The position numbers and the translations under genes are program-made. Positions 17,418-25,305 of a DNA stretch of 64,000 nucleotides are shown here, piece after piece. Below the pieces are notes generated by a model. It was not told the origin of the DNA. It made no database searches and was given only the letters and a program-made list of their open reading frames with translations. The stretch comes from Bog-756 sp963776225 (lineage in GTDB: Bacteria; Actinomycetota; Acidimicrobiia; Acidimicrobiales; RAAP-2), in NCBI GenBank assembly GCA_963776225.1, contig CAVZLL010000001.1, positions 806,001 through 870,000 of the forward strand, written 5' to 3'. Numbering within the stretch: the stretch's first letter is position 1; the number at the start of each line of letters is the position of its first letter.

Positions 17418-18755
17418 GTGACCGCACTGCACCGAACCGATGATGCAGCCAACACCCGTGGGCCATCCCGGCCTGTCCTAGCTGTCACCTACGACGTGAC
17501 GTCGTCGTCGCCCCTTGAGCTTGTCGGGTTGCTCGGCGACCGGTACACCTTGGTGTGGATCGTGGAAGCGGGTGATGCGACGCTCGGATCGTGGGCCCGT
17601 CTGCTGCCCCGCCTCGGTCGGGTGGTTGACGCAACCGGTCGTTCGGTCGACGAGGTGGCCGCCGATCTGGCTGCGGTATCCGTCGACGGAGTGATCGCCT
17701 TTACCGACAGCCAGCTCCTCCTGGCCGCCCGCCTATCCGCCGCCCTCGGCCTTGAGGGGAACACTCCCGAGGTGGTCGAGGCGTTGATTGACAAGATCGC
17801 CCAGCGCCGAGCGCTTGACGCAGGCGGACTGGCTGGACCCCGATTCGTCCGCCTGGACCCCGCCACGGGCTGCGATGAGGTGGTTCGCCAAACGGCCGGG
17901 CTGCATTTTCCAGTGGCGGTCAAGCCTGTCCGGGGTAGCGGCAGCCGTCTCACCGTCCGGGCGGCCGACCCAGAGGGAGTCGCCGCTCACCTGCTAGGCG
18001 CACGAGACGCGGCGGTGGGCGACTTCATCGTGGAGGAGTGGCTGGCGGAAATTGATCCCTGTGAGGCGGGTCCGTTCGCCGACTACGTGTCCGTGGAGGT
18101 CGTCGCCAACCGGGGTCTGATCGTCCCGCTGGCCGTGACTGGCAAGTTCCCCCTGGCCGAGCCCTGCTTGGAAACGGGCAACTTCATGCCCCACCATTTG
18201 GACCCGCCCCTTGCCAGCGCCGTCGTCGACGTAGCCGTCCGGGCCGCCTGGGCCCTCGGCGTCAGCTCGGGTGCACTCCATATTGAGGTGAAGCTGACGC
18301 CGTCCGGCCCCCGGGTGATCGAATTGAACGGCCGGGTCGGTGGCGGGGCGATCGACAGGTTGTTCGCCATGACCCACGGACGGTCCCTCACGGAACTGGC
18401 CGCAGCGGCCGCCCTCGGCGAGCCGGTCGACCCGGCGGTGCTCGACGTTCCCCGACTCGACGGGATCTTCTACGCCTTTTTCTTGCAGCCGCCGACCGAC
18501 GCCTGGCGGCTCGACGGGCTCGACGGCCTCCTGGAGCTGAGCTCTCTCGATGGGGTGCTCGCCACCGCGGTGAACCGGAATATCGGTGATCTCCTTGATT
18601 GGCGGGACGGCAGCCAGGGCTACCTGCTATCGGTTCAGGGGGTGGCTCCCGACCTGGCGGCCCTCGCCCAGGTCCCTGATCGCGTGACAGAGGTGCTCGA
18701 CATCACCTTCGGATATGCCCAGACATCGTCTGCCATTAAACCTGCCTGGCCATGA
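17418..18755 (+). CDS. ATP-grasp carboxylate-amine ligase-like protein
   Basis: The 445-residue protein has an N-terminal pre-ATP-grasp domain (VLAVTYDVTSSSPLELVGLL), then LIDKIAQRRALDAGGLAGPRF entering the ATP-grasp fold. FPVAVKPVRGSGSRL carries the ATP-binding lysine, and EVKLTPSGPRVIELNGRVGGG the Mg-binding Glu and Asn. Family members ligate a carboxylate to an amine through an acyl-phosphate, as in dipeptide synthases and biosynthetic amide-bond formation. The substrate is unknown. GTG 17418 is chosen because a longer frame to 17265 adds a low-complexity, non-conserved stretch. Its 3' end overlaps the convergent acyl-CoA-dehydrogenase-like gene by 20 bp, and the two may belong to one small pathway. 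Confidence 0.75.
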   Translation: MTALHRTDDAANTRGPSRPVLAVTYDVTSSSPLELVGLLGDRYTLVWIVEAGDATLGSWARLLPRLGRVVDATGRSVDEVAADLAAVSVDGVIAFTDSQLLLAARLSAALGLEGNTPEVVEALIDKIAQRRALDAGGLAGPRFVRLDPATGCDEVVRQTAGLHFPVAVKPVRGSGSRLTVRAADPEGVAAHLLGARDAAVGDFIVEEWLAEIDPCEAGPFADYVSVEVVANRGLIVPLAVTGKFPLAEPCLETGNFMPHHLDPPLASAVVDVAVRAAWALGVSSGALHIEVKLTPSGPRVIELNGRVGGGAIDRLFAMTHGRSLTELAAAAALGEPVDPAVLDVPRLDGIFYAFFLQPPTDAWRLDGLDGLLELSSLDGVLATAVNRNIGDLLDWRDGSQGYLLSVQGVAPDLAALAQVPDRVTEVLDITFGYAQTSSAIKPAWP

Positions 18756-19926
18756 GAAGCACCTGGGCGTTGTCGACGTAGAAGCGATTGTTGTTCGCCA
18801 TGAGTTGACCACCGAGCACGTCGCGGACGTTGCGTTCCACCGAGAATTGTGAACCCCGCTTGTAGCCGCTGAGGCCGATAACGCCCAGGGCCCGCAGCAC
18901 CACATCGGCGCACAAGGTGGTCATCGAAAGCTTGAGGTTTCGCAGCTCGAGTGCCAACGGGAGGTTTTCGGCAATCTCCTGGCCAAAGCCGACCTCCATG
19001 ACGTGGTCAGTGGTGGAGGCCAGCACGGCCCGCGCCTGGCCGAGCACCTCGAGCAGCTCAGCGAAGCGGAGCGCAGAGGGAGGCGAGATCCCGACGGACC
19101 GTCGTGCCTCGGCGCGAACCGAGGTATGGGCGGTGGCCGCTGCCGATTCCGCGATGCCAAGCCACACGGAGTTGACGCACACCATGGCGGCGGCCAGTGC
19201 GGTCTGGCTGACCAGTGTCGCCCACGGGTCAGCCAGGATCATGTTCTCGTCCTCGTCAACCACCAGGTGGTATCCGGAGCTGCACGTGCCCCGGAGGCCA
19301 AGGGTGTTCCACTCGCCCATTGCGGTCACGGTGAAGCTCCCGGGGCCGCAGACCAGCATGACCTGGTCGGTTTCGAGTGCCTCGAGGTCGCGCCGCGCGA
19401 TTACGGTGATGACGTCGGCGTGCTCCGCGTAGGACAAGGCTAGGACGTCCTTCTCCAGATGGACTTTGCCGTTCCGTCGGTCAAACCCGCAGAAGCTCCG
19501 GCTGATGTCGCCGCCGTGGCCGACCTCGCTGTTGCCATTGGCCACGAGGACCATCCCCTCGCCGATGGACCGCAGTAGGTCCTTCAGCTTCGGCGTCGCG
19601 CCGTGCCGGATCACGTTGGCCACTTCGCTCTGGTGCATGGCCAGCACAAGGGCGCTTGACGCGCAGTGGGCGGCAATTGCCCGGATCGATTCGGATACCT
19701 CCGCCAGGTTCGCCCCCCCGCCACCGGCCTCGACGGGCACCATCGCGCCGAGCAGGCCGGACTCCCGCATGGCCTGGATCGCCTCGGCGGGGAAGCGACC
19801 GTCCCGGTCGACCTCGTCGGCGTAGAGGGCAGCTACCGACGACCCGACCTCCCAGGCCCGCCGTCCGAGCTCCGTGGTGCACCATCTCGGCGCGTCCGAC
19901 GCTTGCTTGACGGCAGTGTCCGCCAT
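18736..19926 (-). CDS. Acyl-CoA dehydrogenase-fold flavoprotein
   Basis: The 396-residue protein shows the acyl-CoA-dehydrogenase layout. The N-terminal helical domain has FPAEAIQAMRESGLLGAMVPVEAGGGG. The mid beta domain has NGNSEVGHGG and GEWNTLGLRGTCSSGY, where W-LG-R-T-S-Y is the usual signature region. A C-terminal helical bundle follows. The C-terminal tail (SVERNVRDVLGGQLMANNNRFY) replaces the usual fatty-acid-type ending, so the substrate may not be an acyl-CoA. Related proteins include flavin-dependent oxidases and N-hydroxylases of specialised metabolism. Start ATG 19926 is preceded by GAGGAG. It faces the ATP-grasp gene tail to tail. Confidence 0.72.
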   Translation of the reverse strand: MADTAVKQASDAPRWCTTELGRRAWEVGSSVAALYADEVDRDGRFPAEAIQAMRESGLLGAMVPVEAGGGGANLAEVSESIRAIAAHCASSALVLAMHQSEVANVIRHGATPKLKDLLRSIGEGMVLVANGNSEVGHGGDISRSFCGFDRRNGKVHLEKDVLALSYAEHADVITVIARRDLEALETDQVMLVCGPGSFTVTAMGEWNTLGLRGTCSSGYHLVVDEDENMILADPWATLVSQTALAAAMVCVNSVWLGIAESAAATAHTSVRAEARRSVGISPPSALRFAELLEVLGQARAVLASTTDHVMEVGFGQEIAENLPLALELRNLKLSMTTLCADVVLRALGVIGLSGYKRGSQFSVERNVRDVLGGQLMANNNRFYVDNAQVLLMARQV

Positions 19927-20467
19927 CGATTCTCCTCGTAGTACCGGTCTTCGTTCGTTAAGCCCCCGGTGGGTGCATCTGCGGCCCATCCAGCTTCGGA
20001 GGCATCGGCATCCGGGATGAGCACCTTAACGGTAGTCGCGCGGAGGGTATGGCGGAAGGCCGCTACGGGAGACGCGTGGCCGGCTCGGTGCTTCAGTTCT
20101 GCCAGGGCTCGTCCCTGTGGCCGCCGCCGGTCAGGTCGGTGTGGCGCAGGTCGTGGAGCCTGTGGGCGCCAAATACCTCCTCCACATCAAGCCGCAGGCT
20201 GTTTTGAAAGGCCACCGTCTGATCTCCTCCTGCCGCGGAGCGGCAATTGGACACGACTCCGAGCTGCCTCACGCCAGAAGAAAGCTCCAGTTCAGCGTCC
20301 CAGATGAGGTTGTTGGCACCCACAGGCTTCGGCGCGCGCTGACAGGGGCAGAAGTTCGCGTCGCAGTCCCGACGAGCGATACGAGTTCGGGTAACAGGTC
20401 TACGGAGGTGGACGCGGGCACCTGAACGCCCCCTGGAGCGTTCGACCGACCCAGTTGCTTCTAATTG
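19927..20467. other. Non-coding stretch, about 540 bp
   Basis: No open frame here looks like a protein: the candidates on each strand overlap and lack family features. The right end runs into repeat R4 (TCGACGCGA at 20469-20477). The left end probably holds the promoter of the minus-strand flavoprotein gene. Confidence 0.4.
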
Positions 20468-20636
20468 TCTCGACGCGAGGGGCATAGTTATGTCGATACC
20501 CCTTGGTGGGCTACCGACATAACCCAGGTCACCTGCGTCAAGAGTGACCCGATGATCGCCATTTCCCACGCTATTGGTCCGGATTTCCCACATTATTACC
20601 TTTGCTAACGATTCAGGGAAGCTCCCTGGTTAGAGG
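20468..20636 (+). repeat. Structured intergenic repeat R4 (best-preserved copy)
   Basis: Copy 4 has the shortest loop. Left arm GTTATGTCGATACCCC (20487-20502), loop TTGGT, right arm GGGCTACCGACATAAC (20508-20523): 14 of 16 positions pair. The 34-bp core is 20561-20594. The right hairpin 20605-20633 is CTAAC...CAGGGA-AGC-TCCCTG...GTTAG, with a fully paired stem longer by one G-C pair than in R1 and R3. It serves as the reference copy for the family. Confidence 0.85.
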
Positions 20637-20964
20637 TGATCGCTTGTTCGACGAGTCTCACACCTGGCACCGTCGTCCGCGCCAGGGTCAGGACTACGCC
20701 GGCTAAGCCGGTTGGGACTTGGACGAGATAGGCGAATGTACTACCGGGCGCTGATTGGGAGGAGCACGACGAACGGGCGATCTTGGGAGGAGATCGACAA
20801 GTGAGCAAATCTGGGGGCCCCATTGGGAGGTCGCCGAGCGGCGCTACCTGTCGGAGACCTCGATGGCCCTGCTCCGTCGCATGGAGGCAGCTGCTCTCGC
20901 CGAGGCTTCTGACGACATCTTGGAAAGAAGACCTCTGGCCGGCTGAGATCGTTAGCCTCTGGGG
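20637..20964. other. Short region with a possible small ORF fragment
   Basis: The frame ending at 20946 reads IWGPHWEVAERRYLSETSMA and then MEAAALAEASDDILERRPLAG. It is helical and acidic but too short and startless to classify; the upstream part of this frame is not protein-like. It could be a gene remnant preceding the decayed DUF3024 gene. No other feature is seen. Confidence 0.25.
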
Positions 20965-21306
20965 ATGGCCACCACCGTCCTCCCCGAGCTCGACGTCGAG
21001 AAGGTCAAGCGGTGGTGTCGTGAGCGCGTCCCGGCCAAGTTCAAGGACGAGGTCCGTCTCGAGGTCACCACCCGGGGAAAGAGCATCTCCATCCACGAGT
21101 GCCGGCCCGTCTGGAGGGGTGCACCTGGTGACTAGACGAAGATGCCCATCGCCCAGATTCGTTACGAGGGCAACGGCACCTGGACGCTCTACTTCGGTGA
21201 CCGATACGGCAAGTGGACGATGTACTTCGACCTCGACACCATCCAGCCCATCGGCGTCATTCTCGACGAGATCGGCATGGACCCCACCTGCGTGTTCTGG
21301 GGCTGA
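20965..21306 (+). pseudogene. DUF3024-family gene with an in-frame amber stop
   Basis: From ATG 20965 the frame reads VEKVKRWCRERVPAKFKDEV, RLEVTTRGKSISIHECRPVW and RGAPGD, then TAG (21133-21135, codon 57). It continues in the same frame with TKMPIAQIRYEGNGTWTLYF and ends with DEIGMDPTCVFWG and TGA at 21306. The two halves together are a full-length (113-codon) member of the DUF3024 family, small soluble proteins of unknown function. The family usually has tryptophan before T-[KR]-[ML]-P-[IV]-A-Q, so TGG to TAG is the simplest change. It is probably inactive unless the stop is suppressed. Confidence 0.82.
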
Positions 21307-21593
21307 CAGCGACACTACGAACCATCGCCTCCTGCGCGCCTACCATCACGTCAGACCGAGGATCGCTTCTCCACCACTCGGCGGGACGTCATCGGCGCTG
21401 GACGCGGGCCGCCAAAGCATGGGTCGAATCGCGGAGCATCGCAGCTGCCCTCCAACGAGTGGGAGCCGGGGCGGGGACTTTGGGAAACGGCCCCGTCGTC
21501 CCCTTGCGTCGGCCGTTATGTGTCATTAGCGTGAACTCCGTACCGGCGGCCGAGGTGGGCAGGCGTTGGCTGGTCCATTGAGAGGTCGGCGAC
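21307..21593. other. Short non-coding spacer
   Basis: Nearly 300 bp with no supported gene. The frames seen here are continuations or shadows of neighbours. A weak purine-rich stretch (GAGAGG) at its end may serve the small zinc-ribbon gene at 21594. Confidence 0.35.
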
Positions 21594-21752
21594 ATGGATG
21601 CGCACGTGAGGTGTCCCTATTGCAGCTCGTTTGAAACCCCGATTCTTGTCGTCCGGGGAACAGGGGCAGCCGATGTCGGGTTGAGCTTGCTCTGTCGCGT
21701 GTGTCAACGCGAGTTTCCGCCCGAACGCGTAGATCATCGCATGGCCTCATAG
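21594..21752 (+). CDS. Small zinc-ribbon protein (52 residues)
   Basis: The frame starts MDAHVRCPYCSSFETPILVV, then GLSLLCRVCQREFPPERV and ends at TAG 21750-21752. Two CxxC pairs (CPYC, CRVC), 27 residues apart, form a typical zinc ribbon. It is too small for a known enzyme; such proteins often bind nucleic acid or a protein partner. A weak GAGAGG lies about ten bases upstream. It is not certain that it is expressed, but the spacing and conserved-looking cysteine pairs make chance unlikely. Confidence 0.55.
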   Translation: MDAHVRCPYCSSFETPILVVRGTGAADVGLSLLCRVCQREFPPERVDHRMAS

Positions 21753-22018
21753 GAAGCCCTCGCCTCCATGGGACTCAACCATTCGATGCCAAAACGGATC
21801 ACCTTCTCGGGCGATGAGCGATGCAGCCGAACGAAAGGGACTGTCGGCCCTAGTCCGTTTGTCCCTCAAGGCGCACGATGCCCGATTGTGGCCTTCGCAA
21901 TGTTGCAGATGCCCGCATCACCTGTCAGTTCGAGCCCTCGAGGCACCTCGCGAGTCGAAGCGATGTCACAGGTATGGCACCCATTTGGAGGGCACGCACG
22001 TACACCAGGGAGCGATAA

Positions 22019-22846
22019 ATGACCGTCCCCGCAGCCACCACCTCGCCCGATCTGGCTGACAAGCAGCAGGCTGAGCAAGAGGCATTCGGAACTCGCTACC
22101 TGATCAAGTTCTCGGAGGACACCCTTCGGCACCGGCCTCTTTGGATCCGCCTGATCATTGAGTTCGTCGGCACCTTCATCCTGGTCACGGTGGCAGCGGG
22201 CTCGGGAGTGATCAACCACTACGTTGGGGGCGGACCCATCAGTCGAACCGCAGCGGTGATCGCCCCAGGGGCGGTGGTTATGGCGATGATCTACGCGTTC
22301 GGACCGCTGTCCGGTCTCCACATCAATCCGGCAGTCACCTTTGCCTTTGCCGGGCGTCGGGTATTCAAGTTGGCCTGGGTGCTTCCCTACGTACTAGTCC
22401 AGCTGGCGGGTGCAGTGGCCGCTGCGCTGTTCCTCCAAGTCATGTATACCCACGTCTCCGCAGGCGGGAACTATCCCATCGCCAAACCCGGCGGCGAGTG
22501 GCGGTCCCTGGTCATGGAGATCGTCCTGACCGCGATGCTTGTCTCGGTCATTCTCAACACCGCAACCGGCTACAGGAGCATCGGCCACAACGCCGCGCTG
22601 GCGGTGGGATCGACCGTTGCCCTTCTGGGACTGTTCGCCAGCCCGATCAGCGGCGCATCGATGAATCCCGCCCGCACCCTCGGCCCGGACATCGTCAGCC
22701 TCGACTTCGACGGTTGGTGGATCTACATCGTCGGTCCCATTGTCGGTGCGGCGATCGCCTTGGCCCTCATCAGTCTGGTTCGGGGCCTCCCCGATCAGGA
22801 GGAACGCGAAGCAGCCGAGGGCGGGGCTCTCCCGCTCCAGAGATAG
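22019..22846 (+). CDS. Aquaporin / MIP-family channel
   Basis: The 275-residue membrane protein has six predicted helices and both NPA boxes: HINPAVTF (Asn103-Ala105) and SMNPARTLGP (Asn216-Ala218, with Arg219 of the selectivity filter). It conducts water or small neutral solutes through the inner membrane. The roughly 38-residue soluble N-terminal extension is longer than in most bacterial aquaporins. AGGGAG precedes the ATG. It opens a plus-strand run (aquaporin, short ORF, DUF2252, K+ channel, sulfatase, YihY), which suggests a cell-envelope or osmotic theme, though co-transcription is unproven. Confidence 0.88.
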   Translation: MTVPAATTSPDLADKQQAEQEAFGTRYLIKFSEDTLRHRPLWIRLIIEFVGTFILVTVAAGSGVINHYVGGGPISRTAAVIAPGAVVMAMIYAFGPLSGLHINPAVTFAFAGRRVFKLAWVLPYVLVQLAGAVAAALFLQVMYTHVSAGGNYPIAKPGGEWRSLVMEIVLTAMLVSVILNTATGYRSIGHNAALAVGSTVALLGLFASPISGASMNPARTLGPDIVSLDFDGWWIYIVGPIVGAAIALALISLVRGLPDQEEREAAEGGALPLQR

Positions 22847-22855
22847 GGAGAAGCA

Positions 22856-23038
22856 GTGTCAACTACGAGATCAGAACGCTCGCCTGCGGCGGAGCTCCGT
22901 CCGGCGGTTGACCGCCCTGGCAGGGTCTACCTTCCGGACAGGCGGGCCACCATTCGCCCGCAGGAATCGGTTCTGATGCGCCACGGGCGGGTGCTCGTCT
23001 CGCTCGCTTTGATTCGGAGCGCAGATCCATGGTCGTGA
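22856..23038 (+). CDS. Short ORF resembling a DUF2252 N-terminal remnant
   Basis: A 60-codon frame starts at GTG 22856 after a good GGGAGAA site and ends inside the next gene (10-bp overlap). Its second half (QESVLMRHGRVLVSLALIRS) is recognisably like the DUF2252 segment VPVRHGRMLASPFTFYRGA that follows about 190 bp downstream. It may be a partial duplication or a decayed tandem copy, now possibly acting as a leader for translational coupling. No independent function can be assigned. Confidence 0.35.
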   Translation: MSTTRSERSPAAELRPAVDRPGRVYLPDRRATIRPQESVLMRHGRVLVSLALIRSADPWS

Positions 23039-24465
23039 CGATGATTGGACACCCAAGCATTGGAGAACGGCGGGCCGAGGGCAAGAGGGCGCGCGATCAA
23101 TCACCGCTCGCTGGTCACGTCGGATGGAAGCCAGCGCAAAGTCGGCCCGACCCGGTGGCACTGCTGGAAGCACAGAACGTCACCCGGGAGACGGATCTGG
23201 TACCCGTCCGTCACGGTCGGATGCTGGCCTCCCCGTTCACCTTCTACCGGGGTGCGGCGAAGATCATGGCCACTGATCTGAAGGATACGCCGACGACGGG
23301 TCTCAATGTCCAGCTGTGTGGCGACGCGCACCTGTCCAACTTCGGCGCGTTCGCGTCGCCCGAACGGACCTTGCTGTTCGACCTCAACGACTTCGACGAG
23401 ACTCTGCCCGGACCCTTCGAGTATGACGTGAAGCGCATGGCGGCGAGCTTCACCATTGCCGCGCGAAACAACGGCTTCAGCGCCGCCGACACGATTGCGG
23501 CCACGCTCAACTCGATCACGGCCTATCGCGAAGCGATGAGCCAGTTCGCCGACATGGGCAACATGGATATCTGGTACGCCCACTTGACGGAGCAAGAGAT
23601 CACGGAGGGCATCCGCCGATTGATGAAGGGTGAGCGGTCGAAGCGAGAAGCGGCACAGGCAAAGAGGGGAGCACGAACCGCCCGGAGGAACATCGAGAAA
23701 GCCCACACCCGCGACAGCCTCCAGGCACTGGCGAAACTCAGCGAGGTCGTCGACGGTCGACACCGAATTATCAGCCAACCACCTGTGGTCATCCCGGCGC
23801 GCGACTTCGAGGCCATGTATCGGTATTCCGCCGACCAGCTTCAGGAGATCATGCACCGCCAGTTCCGGGCTTACCGGGAGACACTCCAAGAAGACCGCCG
23901 CCGGCTCCTCGAGCGCTTCGAGATCGTCGACATGGCCCGCAAGGTGGTGGGCGTCGGCAGCGTCGGCACACGGGCGTTCATCGTCTTGCTCCAGGGCCGC
24001 GACGAGCGGGACCCGTTATTTCTCCAGGTCAAAGAGGCAACCGCTTCTGTTCTTGAGGATCATCTTCCCAAGAGCCGGTTCGAACAGCCCGGCGAGCGCG
24101 TCGTCCAGGGGCAACGATTGATGCAGGCGGCCAGTGACATCTATTTGGGGTGGACCAAGGGAGAGGAGGCCAATCGCTACCTGTATTGGCGCCAGTTGCG
24201 CGATATGAAGGGCTCGGCCCTGGTGGAAATGATGACCCCCGTAGCCCTTCGCTTCTATGCCGGGGTCTGCGGTTGGACGCTGGCCCGGGCCCACGCGCGG
24301 TCGGGAGACGCGGTGGCGCTGGCTGCGTATCTCGGGAAGACCGACAAATTCGACCGCTCGATCGCCGACTTCTCCGAGCGCTACGCGGATCAGAACGACC
24401 GGGACTACGAAGCATTTGCGGAGGCGATCCGGTCCGGACGCCTGGAGGCGATCGAAGGTGTTTGA
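23029..24465 (+). CDS. DUF2252 family protein
   Basis: The 478-residue protein matches DUF2252 along its length: VRHGRMLASPFTFYRGAAKIM, LCGDAHLSNFGAFASPE, LFDLNDFDETLPGPFEYDVKR, VGVGSVGTRAFIVLLQGRD and CGWTLARAHARSGD. The GDAHLSNFG and DFDET motifs recall the catalytic and metal-binding loops of aminoglycoside-phosphotransferase-type kinases. A kinase-like fold is likely, but the substrate is unknown. Start ATG 23029 overlaps the preceding short ORF; ATG 23041 is an alternative. It is a common accessory gene in soil actinomycetes. Confidence 0.85.
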   Translation: MVVTMIGHPSIGERRAEGKRARDQSPLAGHVGWKPAQSRPDPVALLEAQNVTRETDLVPVRHGRMLASPFTFYRGAAKIMATDLKDTPTTGLNVQLCGDAHLSNFGAFASPERTLLFDLNDFDETLPGPFEYDVKRMAASFTIAARNNGFSAADTIAATLNSITAYREAMSQFADMGNMDIWYAHLTEQEITEGIRRLMKGERSKREAAQAKRGARTARRNIEKAHTRDSLQALAKLSEVVDGRHRIISQPPVVIPARDFEAMYRYSADQLQEIMHRQFRAYRETLQEDRRRLLERFEIVDMARKVVGVGSVGTRAFIVLLQGRDERDPLFLQVKEATASVLEDHLPKSRFEQPGERVVQGQRLMQAASDIYLGWTKGEEANRYLYWRQLRDMKGSALVEMMTPVALRFYAGVCGWTLARAHARSGDAVALAAYLGKTDKFDRSIADFSERYADQNDRDYEAFAEAIRSGRLEAIEGV

Positions 24466-24606
24466 GCGAAACGGCTGAGGCGTCCGCCCCGGAGGAGGGC
24501 CCCGGAGCCCCGGGTGAAGCCCGCGGCGCCCCAGCTGCTGGTTCCCTTAGCTTAGACGAACTGACTTTCGAGCCCTTGGCCGCTGACGTGATGGAGACGA
24601 CATCTG

Positions 24607-25305
24607 ATGCCAACACTCCCCGATAAGGAGGATGCCCCGTCCCAGGCTGGCCGGTTTGTCGCGGCCCTCTATACACCCGACAGCTACGGGTTCGTGCTCT
24701 TGCTCATACTCCTGACCTATCTCCTCTCGGTGACGCTCACGCAAGCCTGGGCCGGTTCGCTGGTCTTGGCGGTCCAGATCGCAACCGTCTGGGTGATCCT
24801 TCGCACCTCGCAGGCGCTCCGATCAGTTCGCCTATTTGCTGACGTGGCTCTCGTCGTAGCCGTCGTCGCCGCCGTCCTCGGGCTGATCCTGCACCAGGAC
24901 ATCACAGAGCGGTTCCTTCCGGCGGTGAGCGGCCTGCTCTACCTGATCGCGCCATTCTCGATAGCCCGCCACCTCATGCGTCGCCCAACGATCGACCAGC
25001 AGACGGTGCTCGGAGCTCTGGCCACCTATGCACTCATCGGGATGTTCTTTGCGTTCGTCTACCGGTCAGCGGGAGCGAACGATCCGAGCGGCTTCTTCGG
25101 GACTCAAGGCACCGGCTCACTCCCACAGGACCTGTTCTTCTCTTTCACCACACTCACCACGACCGGATATGGGAACCTCGTTCCGGCCGACAACCCGGGG
25201 CAGAGTTTCGCGGTTGCCGAGATGCTCGTCGGGCAGCTGTTCCTGGTGACGGCGGTGGCGAAAGTCATCAACGCCTACCGGCCGGTGAGGCGGACCCCGG
25301 AGTGA
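24607..25305 (+). CDS. Six-helix potassium channel-like protein
   Basis: The 232-residue membrane protein has about six hydrophobic segments (around 28-45, 52-66, 78-96, 104-121, 134-152, 203-222). A pore loop with the K+ filter TTTGYGNL (residues 184-191) lies before the last one. It lacks an obvious charged S4 segment or a C-terminal RCK domain, so voltage or ligand gating is unclear. Membrane K+ conduction fits the osmotic neighbourhood (aquaporin at 22.0 kb). GGAG about ten bases upstream supports ATG 24607. Confidence 0.82.
   Translation: MPTLPDKEDAPSQAGRFVAALYTPDSYGFVLLLILLTYLLSVTLTQAWAGSLVLAVQIATVWVILRTSQALRSVRLFADVALVVAVVAAVLGLILHQDITERFLPAVSGLLYLIAPFSIARHLMRRPTIDQQTVLGALATYALIGMFFAFVYRSAGANDPSGFFGTQGTGSLPQDLFFSFTTLTTTGYGNLVPADNPGQSFAVAEMLVGQLFLVTAVAKVINAYRPVRRTPE

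Noticed and set aside
4828..20594. Repeats as a CRISPR array
   Set aside because: Copies are kilobases apart with genes between them and no cas genes.
4611..20636. Repeats R1-R4 as integron attC sites
   Set aside because: The inverted ends do not fit the GTTRRRY/RYYYAAC core boxes, no integron integrase is present, and the modules are several kilobases with genes in both orientations.
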